Positions 1 to 8,484 of a stretch of 64,000 bases of DNA are shown here, one piece after another. Under the pieces are notes generated by a model, which was given only the letters and a program-made list of their open reading frames with translations, did no database searches and was not told where the DNA came from. This DNA comes from CAWJNF01 sp963844235. Lineage in GTDB: Bacteria > Actinomycetota > Thermoleophilia > Gaiellales > Gaiellaceae. The stretch is taken from contig CAWJNF010000001.1 of the NCBI GenBank assembly GCA_963844235.1, positions 434,001 through 498,000 of the forward strand. Direction: 5' to 3'. Position 1 is the first letter of the stretch. Every line of letters starts with the position of its first letter. The position numbers and the translations under genes were made by a program.

Positions 1-1095
1 CAACCCGTCGCTGTAGCAGCTGAGGTTGGTGATGCCGATGTCGTCGCCCCAGATGACGAGGATGTTCGGCTTGTCTGCCATCAGGTGCTCCCTCCCTTCG
101 GTGCTCTGGCCTGGCGGGCGCACGATGCAGCGGAAGCCGAGGTGCGCCATCGACGTGTCGATCATCTGCGGCTGGCGGGCCGCCGGCCGGTAGCGGAGGC
201 AGTAGTTGGGCGCGCAGAGGTGCGAGCCGCCCTTGATCACGCGGCGGGGAATATTCTCGCCCGGCTGGCCCGGGTTGTAGCTCGCGTCCGGCGAGGTCAC
301 GCGCGGGTTGCTCGGGACGCAGCACGGGCTCTCGACCTCGTCCGGATGCCTCGGCACGTACCAGTCGCAGGTCCACTCCCAGACGTTCCCGGTCATGTCG
401 TAGAGGCCGTACCCGTTGGGTGGGAAGCTCCCGACCGGGGACGTCCCCTCGAAGCCATCCACCTTCAGGTTCTGCCACGGGAACTCGCCCTGCCAGGAGT
501 TGGCCATCGCGTTGCCGTCCGGGAAGTGCTCGTCGCCCCAGGCGAACACAGCGCCCTCGAGGCCGCCGCGGGCGGCGAGCTCCCACTCCGCCTCGGTCGG
601 TAGCTCCTTCCCCGCCCAGGTTGCGTAAGCCTCGGCGTCCTCGTAGGCGATGTGGACGACCGGGTGGCGGTCGCGGCCGTTGATCGTCGTGCCCTTCCCT
701 CCCGGCCGCTTCCAGTACGCGCCGGGGAGGTACTCCCACCAGTTGCGGTAGTCGCCGAGGTCGACCGGGCCCGGGGTCTTGCGGAAGACGAGCGCTCCCG
801 GCACGAGCAGCTCCGGAATCGCGTCCGGGTACTGCTCCGGGTCGAGCGGCCGCTCGGCGACCGTCACGTACTGCGTCTCCCGCACGAAGCGCCGGAAGTC
901 GGCGGCGGTCACCGGGTGCTCGTCCATCCAGAACCCGTCGACGGATACCTCGTGCACGGGCCGCTCCTCCGGATAGAAGTCCTCGGAGCCCATCGCGAAC
1001 GCCCCACCCGGGATCCAGCGCATGCTGGGTGCAGGAGGTGGTCCAGGCGCTCCGAACGAGGCTGCCCGCGCGGCTTCGGCCAGACGCTCGTTCAT
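1..1095 (-). CDS. Formylglycine-generating enzyme fused in frame to an arylsulfatase (3' end beyond window)
   Basis: Residues 1-338 form a complete SUMF1/FGE domain, the enzyme that oxidises a sulfatase cysteine to the catalytic formylglycine. The family's copper-binding pair is present in KGGSHLCAPNYCLRYR (Cys294 and Cys299), and the terminal LGFRC motif follows. No stop codon comes after it: the frame continues through about 15 residues into MADKPNILVIWGDDIG, the N-terminus of an arylsulfatase with its metal-binding Asp pair, and runs off the window at residue 365. The sulfatase Met (codon at 81-79) has its own GGGAGGGAG Shine-Dalgarno 6 nt upstream. In another frame a TGA overlaps that ATG as TGATG, the usual layout of coupled separate genes. 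So this is either a real self-maturing fusion or two genes joined by a one-base error. The start at 1095 is the first ATG giving the whole FGE fold. The sulfatase cysteine motif is not in view. Confidence 0.85.
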   Translation of the reverse strand, partial: MNERLAEAARAASFGAPGPPPAPSMRWIPGGAFAMGSEDFYPEERPVHEVSVDGFWMDEHPVTAADFRRFVRETQYVTVAERPLDPEQYPDAIPELLVPGALVFRKTPGPVDLGDYRNWWEYLPGAYWKRPGGKGTTINGRDRHPVVHIAYEDAEAYATWAGKELPTEAEWELAARGGLEGAVFAWGDEHFPDGNAMANSWQGEFPWQNLKVDGFEGTSPVGSFPPNGYGLYDMTGNVWEWTCDWYVPRHPDEVESPCCVPSNPRVTSPDASYNPGQPGENIPRRVIKGGSHLCAPNYCLRYRPAARQPQMIDTSMAHLGFRCIVRPPGQSTEGREHLMADKPNILVIWGDDIGITNLSCYSDGL

Positions 1096-1387
1096 CAGTC
1101 GCGCGCCGGCGCGGCTGCGAGGTGACGGCTCACCGGGGCTCGCATCCGGACCCGGCGGATCACGGCTCGGCCGTGTTCCGGACGCCTGATCGGCTGCACA
1201 CATCCCGCAGACTACGGCGTCAGCGCACGTCGACGCCGTCCCGACGAGGGCTACCGGCGAGCCGACACCTCACGTGGGCCGGCCGGGACCGGCCCCCGAC
1301 GGCCGCGAGGCCGTCGGGCCTCGAGCTAGTCGTCCTCGGCGCAGGCCATCGCGCAGCGGAGTCCGATTCGACATATCGTTCCGACCC

Positions 1388-2560
1388 ATGGCCGTCGGTT
1401 CTAGCTGGCTGCGCAAGATCTTCAGCAGGAGGGTGGCAGTCGCCGTGCTCATCACCCTCGCGACGATCGTCATGCTCGTCGGATCGCTCAACGTCTGGAC
1501 GAAGCGTCAGCTGCTCGATACGGATGCGTGGGTGGAGACCTCGAGCCAGCTCCTCGAGAACGACCACATCCGCCATGCCGTCTGCGGTTCGCATCACCGC
1601 AGGCCGCTTTCGAGCGCGCGGACCTCGCGAGCTACCTCCCAGAGCAGGCGGCGCGGCTGGCCCCGCTGGTTCGGGGCACGCTGGAGCAGTACGCGGTGCA
1701 AGCCGCCGACAACTTCCTCCAGCGGCCGCGGGTGCAAGAGCTGTGGCGCGCGGCCAACCGCGAAGCGCACGAGGCGTTTCTCCGCGTGATAGACGACGAG
1801 TCACCGCTCGTCTCCACGCAGGGCGACGAGGTCGTGCTCGATCTGCAACCGATCGTGCTCGACTTCGCCGCCGATCGGGGCATCGAGGACGCCGTCGCCT
1901 CTCGGCTGCCCGAGGGCGCCGGCAAGTTCACCATCATGAAGAGCGGACCAGCTCGAAGCCGTTCAGAACGTGGTGAACCTGGTCAGGAAGGCGAGCGTGC
2001 TCCTCGCGCTCATCGCCATCGGGCTCTACGGCCTCGCGATCTGGCTCGCGCGCGATCGGCGCCGGCAGGCCGTTCGCTCCACCTTTATCAGCCTGCTCTT
2101 CGTCGGGGTCATCGTCCTCGTCGCGCGAAAGCTTGCCGGCGACGCCTTGATCGAGGCGCTCGCAGAGGGTGATGCCGCGGAGACTGTAGGCGACCAGACG
2201 TGGCTGATCGCGACAAGTCTCATGGTCGACCTCGCGTACGCGCTCATCATCATCGGTGTGCTGGGGCTCGTATGCACCTGGCTGCTCGGCATGACCCGAC
2301 CCGCAGTCGCCGTTCGCAGGTTTCTGGCACCCAGCCTGCGTCACCACCCCGCTCTCGCCTACGGAGTGCTCGCGTTCCTCTACCTGCTGGTCATCCTGTG
2401 GGGACCCACCGGGTCGCGGCGCCTTCTCGGCATCCTCATCCTCGCCGCCTTGCTCTTCGGCACGCTCGAGCTCCTGCGCCGGAGGTGCGCGCGCGAGTTC
2501 CCGGAAGAGGCCCCGGAGGCCCAGCCGCCGCCGCCGAGCGTGGGCGTCGCCAGCCCCTAG
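1388..2560 (+). pseudogene. Actinobacterial integral membrane protein, two frameshifts
   Basis: Three reading frames must be joined to give one protein. The first part starts at ATG 1388 and has a transmembrane helix (VAVAVLITLATIVMLVG) followed by an extracytoplasmic stretch. After a shift near 1575-1600 the frame continues with a helical region (about 1600-1940) ending in LPEGAGKFTIMKS. After a second shift near 1944, where removing one G restores the reading DQLEAVQNVVNLVRK, four or five hydrophobic helices follow to 2560. This order (one helix, large outside domain, C-terminal helices, Pro-rich tail) matches a conserved actinobacterial membrane family of unknown function that I know only by pattern. 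The two shifts have opposite sign. Sequence error or true decay cannot be told apart here. It is divergent from the FGE-sulfatase gene. Confidence 0.6.
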
Positions 2561-2562
2561 AG

Positions 2563-3633
2563 CTAGCGCGGCTCTACCGCCGTGGGCGCGCCATGACTCG
2601 CGCGCCGCGCGATCTCCGTCCGCACGACGGGTGCGACCTCCGTGCCGAAGAGCTCGATCGCGCGCAGGACCTTGTCGTGCGGCATCGACCCGACGGTGAT
2701 CTGGAGCAGGAAGCGCTCGTGCTGGAAGATCTCGTGCTGGAAGAGGATCTTCTCGATCACCTGCTCGGGGCTGCCCACGAAATTAGCGCCACGGAGCTCG
2801 AGCGATGCGTCGTAGTCCTGCCTCGTCAGGGCCGGCCAGCCGCGCTCGCGGCCGATCTTCGTCATCGTCGTCGCGAAGGGTAGGTACCAGTCGTCCGCAG
2901 CCTGCTGCGACGTCTCGGCGACGTACCCGTGCGAGTTGATGCTCAGCCATGGCGAAGGGTCGTGCCCTGCGTGTGCGGCTGCGCGCCGGTGGAGCTCGGC
3001 GAAGGGAGCGAAGCGCTCGGGCAGGCCGCCGATGATCGCGAGCGCCATCGGCAGCCCGAGCAGGCCGGCACGCGCGGCCGACTCGGGATTCCCACCGACC
3101 GCGATCCAGACGGGCAGGCGCTCCTGCAGCGGTCGCGGGTAGACGCCCTGGCCGTTCAACGGCGGGCGATGCTTGCCCGACCACGTGACGCGCTCCGCTT
3201 CCCGCAGCTCGAGCAGCAGCTCCAGCTTCTCGGCGAACAGGTCGTCGTAGTCGTCGAGGTCGTAGCCGAAGAGCGGGAAGGACTCGATGAACGAGCCGCG
3301 GCCGACCATGATCTCGGCCCGGCCTTCGCTGAGCAGGTCCACCGTGGCGAACTGCTCGAAGACCCGGACCGGGTCGTCCGAGCTGAGCACGTTCACCGCG
3401 CTCGTCAGCCGAATCTGCCGGGTGCGCACGGCGGCCGCGCCGAGGACGACAGCAGGCGCCGAGACCGCGAAGTCCGGGCGATGGTGCTCGCCGACCCCGA
3501 AGACGTCCAGCCCGACCTGGTCGGCGAGCTCGATCTCCTCGATCAGGTCGCGCAGCCGCTCGGCAGGTGACGGCGGGCGACCCGTCTCCGGGCTCGGCGT
3601 CAGCTCGGCGAATGTGAAGACTCCGAGTTCCAC
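2563..3633 (-). CDS. LLM-class flavin-dependent oxidoreductase
   Basis: This 356-residue protein has the bacterial luciferase-like TIM-barrel pattern: an N-terminal GVFTFAELTP strand, the VGEHHRPDFAVSAP motif, VLSSDDPVRVFEQFATVDLLS and GRAEIMVGRGSF. These are typical of the FMN- or F420-linked LLM superfamily of monooxygenases and reductases. The substrate cannot be read from sequence. The length is normal and no motif is missing. It ends 3 nt from the end of the upstream membrane pseudogene (convergent) and its start at 3633 faces the SCP2 gene. It stands alone and I see no clear regulatory site. LLM family assignment is firm; cofactor choice (FMN or F420) is open. Confidence 0.88.
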   Translation of the reverse strand: MELGVFTFAELTPSPETGRPPSPAERLRDLIEEIELADQVGLDVFGVGEHHRPDFAVSAPAVVLGAAAVRTRQIRLTSAVNVLSSDDPVRVFEQFATVDLLSEGRAEIMVGRGSFIESFPLFGYDLDDYDDLFAEKLELLLELREAERVTWSGKHRPPLNGQGVYPRPLQERLPVWIAVGGNPESAARAGLLGLPMALAIIGGLPERFAPFAELHRRAAAHAGHDPSPWLSINSHGYVAETSQQAADDWYLPFATTMTKIGRERGWPALTRQDYDASLELRGANFVGSPEQVIEKILFQHEIFQHERFLLQITVGSMPHDKVLRAIELFGTEVAPVVRTEIARRASHGAPTAVEPR

Positions 3634-3701
3634 GGGCGCTCCGACGGGAACGCTACAGACAAGCGTCCGACGCTACCCCGTCCAGTAGGCTGCTCGCGCC
3701 G

Positions 3702-4085
3702 ATGGCCAGCAAGGTGGTGAAAGCAAGACCCGACCCGACGCGCGCGCTCTTCGAAGCGCTGGCGGCGCGCGGTCCGGCCCCGCTGCTCGCGAAGTTGTCG
3801 GGCACCGTTCGCTTCGAGCTCACAGAGGGCAAGCGAGTCGAGTGCTGGCTCGTGACCATCGAGAAAGGCAATCTCACGGTGACGCGCGATATGGGCGACG
3901 CGGATACGGTCGTCCGGACGACGAAGGCTCTCTTCGACGACCTGGCCACCGGCAAGCAGAACGCCATGGCGGCTTTCCTGCGGGGAGCCCTCGTAGCCGA
4001 GGGCAACCTCAGCCTCGCCATCCAGCTCGAACGGCTCTTTCCGGGCCCGCCGAGGACGCGCGCGTTCACGGAGCGGCTCCGGTGA
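3702..4085 (+). CDS. SCP2 sterol-binding domain protein
   Basis: A 127-residue single-domain protein. The central part (LSGTVRFELTEGKRVECWLV, then a short strand and DADTVVRTTKALFDDLATGKQN) and the C-terminal helix AFLRGALVAEGNLSLAIQLERLF follow the SCP2 fold, a small hydrophobic lipid- or sterol-binding pocket. In bacteria such proteins occur as lipid-binding partners or as domains of larger enzymes; the ligand is not predictable. The ATG at 3702 gives the normal family length. It is convergent with the TMEM175-like gene, whose 3' end lies 25 nt away, and it starts 68 nt from the divergent LLM gene. Confidence 0.8.
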   Translation: MASKVVKARPDPTRALFEALAARGPAPLLAKLSGTVRFELTEGKRVECWLVTIEKGNLTVTRDMGDADTVVRTTKALFDDLATGKQNAMAAFLRGALVAEGNLSLAIQLERLFPGPPRTRAFTERLR

Positions 4086-4110
4086 GCGGCGATCCCGTCC
4101 AGATCCTCGG

Positions 4111-4840
4111 TTATCCCGGCTCGGCCCTTTTCGTGGGTTGCGCCAGCACGTCGCCGCGTGCCCGCAGCACGCTGACGATCCCGATGACCAGGTATCCGAA
4201 CGCTGCAACTGTCGGTGCGACGATCGCGACCGCGATCAGAACGACGTAGAAGCCGATGCTCGGCGTCGTCAGGAGCAGCAGCGCGTTGACCTCCTCGTCG
4301 CTGACGTCCGGTTTCAGAAGGTGGCGATCGTGCGCGGCCGCCGCCCAGAGATGCGCCGATCAGGAGCGCGATGACGAGCAACGACGCGCCGTAGACGACG
4401 ACTGCTGCGCGCTCGGTGTCCTCGCCCCGGAGCGCGTCGGCAACGAGCCTGGTCGGGAACGGCAGGAAGGCGACCGCCATCAGCAGCAGCAGGTTGATGC
4501 GCATGAGCCGGTCGTTCAGGTACTGCAGGCGCTGGAAGACGCCGTGGTGTGCAAGCCAGAGCCCTCCGATCGTGATGAAGCTCGTCGCATAGCCCAGATA
4601 GGCGGGCCACTCATTCCAGATGCCGGCCCACAGATCGTCGAACTCGGACTCCGGAACGTGGATGTCGAGGACGAGCAGCGTGATGGCGATCGCGAAGACG
4701 CCGTCGCTGAACGCCTCCGTTCGCCCCGTGGCCCACCGGTTGCTCACGGCTGTCGGTTCGACGTCGGCCAGGGTCGCTCCTTTCCTGCGTGCGTAGAGGC
4801 CGGCTCTGACCTGTTGCCCAGGGGCCGCGAGCAGGCGCAT
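4111..4840 (-). pseudogene. TMEM175/DUF1211-family potassium channel, frameshifted
   Basis: The N-terminal half carries the TMEM175 signature FSDGVFAIAITLLVLDI (the FSD motif lines the K+ pore in this family), followed by helices up to LLVIALLIGASL. At about 4345-4355 the frame is lost. Adding one base in the GGGCGGCGGCC stretch restores SLWAAAAHDRHLLKPD, then two more helices (LLLLTTPSIGFYVVLIAVAI and the next) and a stop at 4113-4111. The repaired length of about 240 residues is normal for bacterial TMEM175. Uncorrected, the frame stays open as a basic, low-complexity tail. The start may be ATG 4840 or the GTG 28 codons downstream (VSNRWATGRTEAF), which is nearer the family N-terminus. It is divergent from the HD-GYP gene at 4864. 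Confidence 0.7.
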
Positions 4841-4863
4841 CCGCCGCGGGGTAGCGTTCCCGC

Positions 4864-6423
4864 ATGGTCGGCACGGGCTCGGACATGCCGTCCCGCCCGC
4901 TGCGTCAGGCCGAGCTGCTCGCCTCGATGTCGCTCGCCACGGACCTCGGGACCGGTCAGCCGCTGGGTCACGCCCTCCGCACCTGCACGATCGCCACTGC
5001 GCTCGCGCAGGCGATGGGATGCGGCCGGGAGGAGGTCCGCACGGTTCACCAGTTCGCGCTTCTGCGCTTCCTGGGCTGCACGTCCGACGCGGCGGAGACC
5101 GCCGCGGTGGTCGGCGGCGACGAGCGGGCCTACTTCGCCGCGTTGGCTCCGGTTGTCATGGGCTCGGGCTCGGAGATCATGGGACGCCACGTGCGCAGCG
5201 TCGCCCCCGGCCAGCCCCGGATGCGGCGTCTCCGGCTCGTCGCCCGCGGGCTGGCCGATCCGAAAGGCGCGGAACGTTCCCTGTCGACGCACTGCGAGGT
5301 GGGAGCCATGCTGGCCGGACGTGCCGGCCTAGGGCAACCCGTCGTGGACGCGCTTGCCCACGCCTACGAGCGCTGGGACGGGAAGGGATTCCCGGCGGGA
5401 CTCGAGGGCGATCTGATTCCGCTCGCGGTGCGCGTCGTCGTGGTGGCGAGGGACGCCGACCTCGCGACCATGCTCGGCGACGACCCGCACCGGTGGCTGA
5501 GCGCGCGGCGGGGCCGAGCGTACGACCCTTCCGTCGTCGATGCGTTCGAGCGGGTGGGCTCGGGCGTCGTCGTCGAGCTCGGCCGGGGGGACGAGTGGGA
5601 CGCCGCTCTGGCAGCTGAGCCGGAGCCGGCGACCACCGTCGGGCCGGGCTCGCTCGATGCGGTTCTCGCCGCGTTCGCCGACTTCGCCGACCTGAAGTCG
5701 CCCTGGATCCGCGGCCACTCCCGCACGGTGGCCGCGCTTGCCGACGAGGCGGGCCGCCACGCAGGACTCGACCCCGCTGCCTGCGACGGCCTCCGGCGGG
5801 CAGGGCTGGTTCACGACCTCGGCCGGGTCGCCGTCGAGAACGGAATCTGGGACAAGCCGGGCCCGCTTACGACCTCGGAGTGGGAGCGGGTGCGGCTTCA
5901 CCCCTACTACACCGAAAGGATCCTCGCTCGCTGCAGTCCGCTTGCAGCTCTGGTCGAGCCTGCGTCGTCGCATCACGAGCGGGTGGACGGCTCCGGGTAC
6001 CACCGTTCGCTCTCCGCCGAGGCTCTGTCGCGTGCCGATCGGATTCTGGCCGCCGCGGACGCGTTCGCCGCGATGACCGCCGAGCGGCCGCACCGCCCCG
6101 CGCTCGCCGACGACGACGCTTCCCGGGCGCTCGAATCCGAGGCCGGGCGCAAGCTCGATGCAGACGCGGTCGGTTGCGTGCTCGCCGCCGCCGGCCAGCG
6201 TGCAACCCACACCTCGGCGCAGTGGCCGGCCGACCTCACCGACCGCGAGGTGGAGGTGCTTCGCCTCATCTCGCGGGGCCGGTCGAACCGCGAGGTCGCG
6301 CAGCAGCTGTTCATCTCGCCGAAGACGGTGGGGCGCCACGTCGAGAACGTGTACGCGAAGATCGGGGTCTCGTCGCGCGCCGCGGCTGCCGTCTTCGCGA
6401 TGGAGCACCGGCTTCTCGACTGA
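4864..6423 (+). CDS. HD-GYP-like phosphohydrolase with C-terminal LuxR-type DNA-binding domain
   Basis: This 519-residue protein has two HD-type segments and a regulator domain. The second HD domain (about residues 270-440) contains the metal-binding LVHDLGR motif near 316-322 and HHERVDGSGYH near 370-380, where the signature GYP reads GYH. The last 65 residues (LTDREVEVLRLISRGRSNRE and onward to KIGVSSRAAAAVFAMEH) are a complete LuxR/GerE helix-turn-helix. In the known family HD-GYP domains degrade cyclic di-GMP; with the GYP change, activity is uncertain. The fusion suggests a cytoplasmic regulator that senses or hydrolyses a nucleotide and binds DNA. The alpha/beta hydrolase gene follows after 117 nt. 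Confidence 0.85.
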   Translation: MVGTGSDMPSRPLRQAELLASMSLATDLGTGQPLGHALRTCTIATALAQAMGCGREEVRTVHQFALLRFLGCTSDAAETAAVVGGDERAYFAALAPVVMGSGSEIMGRHVRSVAPGQPRMRRLRLVARGLADPKGAERSLSTHCEVGAMLAGRAGLGQPVVDALAHAYERWDGKGFPAGLEGDLIPLAVRVVVVARDADLATMLGDDPHRWLSARRGRAYDPSVVDAFERVGSGVVVELGRGDEWDAALAAEPEPATTVGPGSLDAVLAAFADFADLKSPWIRGHSRTVAALADEAGRHAGLDPAACDGLRRAGLVHDLGRVAVENGIWDKPGPLTTSEWERVRLHPYYTERILARCSPLAALVEPASSHHERVDGSGYHRSLSAEALSRADRILAAADAFAAMTAERPHRPALADDDASRALESEAGRKLDADAVGCVLAAAGQRATHTSAQWPADLTDREVEVLRLISRGRSNREVAQQLFISPKTVGRHVENVYAKIGVSSRAAAAVFAMEHRLLD

Positions 6424-6540
6424 GGCGGGCCCTGCGCAAATGGGGTGTTCACCCGATGCGGGCCGCGCCGAAGGGTCGCATACTCGTTGCATGCCCTGAG
6501 ATCGCAGGTCGGTCGGGTCGGGCACACGAAAGGAGAAGCG

Positions 6541-7452
6541 ATGGCTTCCGTCGAGCAAGCAAAGGCTGGCCACGGGACGATCCGCGTCAACGGTGTTTCG
6601 CTCTACTACGAGGAGCACGGTGTCGGGGAGCCGATCCTGTGTATCCACGGCACCGGCAGCTCCGCCGCTCTCTGGGTCGACGCGGCCGCCGAGCTGGCAT
6701 CACACGGGCGCACGATCGTCTACGACCGTCGCGGCTTCGCCCGCAGCGAGCGCCCGGAGCCGTACGTCACGAACGTACAGCAGCACACCGACGATGCGGC
6801 GGCCTTGATCGACGCTCTCGCGGCCGCTCCGGCGATCGTGATCGGACGCAGCTACGGCGGCGACATCGCCGTCGACCTCGCGCTGCGCTACCCGGACCGT
6901 GTCCGGGCGCTGGCGCTGCTGGAGGGTGGGGGATTCTCCCTGAGCGAGGCGTTCATGCGGTGGGATGCAGAGCTCGCGGAGCAGGCCGTCGCCGCGGCGG
7001 CGGTCGACGTGAGCACCGTGGCCGAGACGGTGTTCCGCATCATTCTGGGCGATGCAGGCTGGGAAGGAATGCCGATGCCGGTGAAGCAGCTGTTCGCCGC
7101 CAACGGACCGGCGATCGTCGCCGAGCTCCGCGGCGGCCCTCTCGACGTCAGCACGGAGCAGCTCGGTTCCATCGATCGGCCGACGCTGCTCGTTGCCGGC
7201 GAGGACTCACCGCCGGCGTTCGCGGACGTGACGAATCTCGTGGCCGCTGCCATGCCGCGAGCCAAGGTCGAGTGGGTCGCGGGCGGTCACCTCATCAACC
7301 CTGCCCATCCCGGCCGTGCTCGCCTTCGTCGACGAGGTGCTTGCCCTGCGGTAGACGGATCGGCGCGGAAGCCGATTTCCGCCGCCGAGCCGACGTGTGC
7401 TCTCGATCCAGACCGTACAGGCGCTGCGACGATGCAACCAGGCGCCCGGTAG
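6541..7452 (+). CDS. Alpha/beta hydrolase, C-terminal frameshift
   Basis: The protein begins at ATG 6541, 5 nt after a clear AAAGGAGA ribosome-binding site. It has the alpha/beta-hydrolase order: oxyanion-hole motif LCIHGTGSS, strand with VYDRRGFARSERP, nucleophile elbow IVIGRSYGGD (Ser), acid region TLLVAGEDSPP and catalytic-His motif GGHLINPAHP. Just after that motif one extra G in CCCGGCC (about 7307-7312) shifts the frame. Removing it gives AVLAFVDEVLALR and a stop at 7352-7354, the expected end, while the present frame runs on to 7452 with a basic tail. All catalytic residues precede the shift, so the enzyme may still work. Substrate unknown. Confidence 0.82.
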   Translation: MASVEQAKAGHGTIRVNGVSLYYEEHGVGEPILCIHGTGSSAALWVDAAAELASHGRTIVYDRRGFARSERPEPYVTNVQQHTDDAAALIDALAAAPAIVIGRSYGGDIAVDLALRYPDRVRALALLEGGGFSLSEAFMRWDAELAEQAVAAAAVDVSTVAETVFRIILGDAGWEGMPMPVKQLFAANGPAIVAELRGGPLDVSTEQLGSIDRPTLLVAGEDSPPAFADVTNLVAAAMPRAKVEWVAGGHLINPAHPGRARLRRRGACPAVDGSARKPISAAEPTCALDPDRTGAATMQPGAR

Positions 7453-7512
7453 CCCTCCGCGATCGGCGTCATCACCTTGGGTTACGGCGGCGAGGCGGCC
7501 GTGCCCGCAACG

Positions 7513-7728
7513 TCAGCGGTTACGCGGATGCTGCCGCGCCAGCCGCTCGTTCCCGCGCTTGTAATCGCCGGTCACCCGCGCCATCACCAGCTGCGCTTCG
7601 CCTCGCTCGACCTCCTCGAGGAAGCGTGCGGCCGCGTCCCCGCGCAGGGTCGCAGCCTTCCTGCCGTCATGCGTGATGACGACGTCGCCGCCGCGCCGGA
7701 AGAACTCGAACCCCCGTGGTGGGCCCAT
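7513..7728 (-). CDS. Conserved small hypothetical protein
   Basis: A 71-residue protein starting at MGPPRGFEFFRRGGDVV, followed by ITHDGRKAATLRGDAAARFLEEV and a C-terminal RVTGDYKRGNERLARQH. The pattern looks like a short protein that recurs in actinobacterial genomes, usually unannotated. No catalytic motif, membrane segment or signal peptide is visible. An upstream in-frame ATG at 7764 would add 12 residues, but the internal one matches the conserved start. It lies convergent to the hydrolase gene and divergent from the VOC gene at 7779. No function is offered. Confidence 0.6.
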   Translation of the reverse strand: MGPPRGFEFFRRGGDVVITHDGRKAATLRGDAAARFLEEVERGEAQLVMARVTGDYKRGNERLARQHPRNR

Positions 7729-7778
7729 GATGCAACGGTACGCCTCGCCGGCGCCTCTGGACAACCCGGCCTGCCATC

Positions 7779-8420
7779 ATGGAACCGGTGCCGCTGAATC
7801 ACGTCGCGCTGACGGTCAGCGACCGGGAACGGTCAGCCGCCTTCTACGGCCGGCATTTCGGGCTCACCGAACGGCTCCACGACGACGAGCACCTGTTCAT
7901 CCTTGCAGCGCCGGACGGCTCGCTCCTCGCGCTGAGCGAGGGCGCCGTCCCCGAGTCCCCATCCCACGCATTCCACTTCGGCTTCCAGCTCGATGATCCC
8001 GAAGAGGTACGACGCGCGCGCGAGCAACTACGGCAAGCGGGGGCGCCGGAGACCGAATGGCAGGACGACGAGAATTTCGCGCGTGTTCAGGTGGCCGATC
8101 CTGACGGCTACCGGGTCGAGCTCTTTGCCTCCTCGAGCAGACGCCCCTCACGGCGGCCGCCCGCCCGCTCGCGCTGGACGTCATTCCTGGCCGACCCTCG
8201 GGAAGAGAAGCCGCGCGTCCTCCACGAACAGGGCAACCACGGCCACAGGCTGCGCGTCGAGCACAATCGCGACACGCTCCTCGTCCACCTCAGTGACGAG
8301 GACGGCGAGGGTTGGACGGTCATGGCGGTCGACCGGGCGACGCGGCGCTTCGCCGTCGCCCAGGCCCGCCGACAGCTCGACGCGGCCGCCGACGCGTACA
8401 CCCGCCTCTATCCCGACTGA
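7779..8420 (+). CDS. VOC-family (glyoxalase-like) protein with an extra C-terminal domain
   Basis: Residues 1-120 form a VOC domain: LNHVALTVSDRERSAAFYGR at the start, a HAFHFGFQLDDPEEV strand-helix and the closing VADPDGYRVELFA, which contributes the metal-site glutamate. A Pro/Arg/Ser-rich linker follows, then about 80 residues (FLADPREEKPRVLHEQGNHG, then LVHLSDEDGEGWTVMAVDRA) that resemble a small conserved actinobacterial protein normally encoded alone. No ATG or GTG separates the two parts, so they are one frame here: a true fusion, or two genes merged by an indel in the linker. Substrate is unknown; VOC proteins include glyoxalases, dioxygenases and antibiotic-resistance proteins. The ligase gene begins 64 nt downstream. 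Confidence 0.72.
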   Translation: MEPVPLNHVALTVSDRERSAAFYGRHFGLTERLHDDEHLFILAAPDGSLLALSEGAVPESPSHAFHFGFQLDDPEEVRRAREQLRQAGAPETEWQDDENFARVQVADPDGYRVELFASSSRRPSRRPPARSRWTSFLADPREEKPRVLHEQGNHGHRLRVEHNRDTLLVHLSDEDGEGWTVMAVDRATRRFAVAQARRQLDAAADAYTRLYPD

Positions 8421-8484
8421 CGACGATGCTCGAGCAGATCGGGCAGGTGGGCGGGAAGCGTCGGCAGGCACGACGAGCCGGCCA

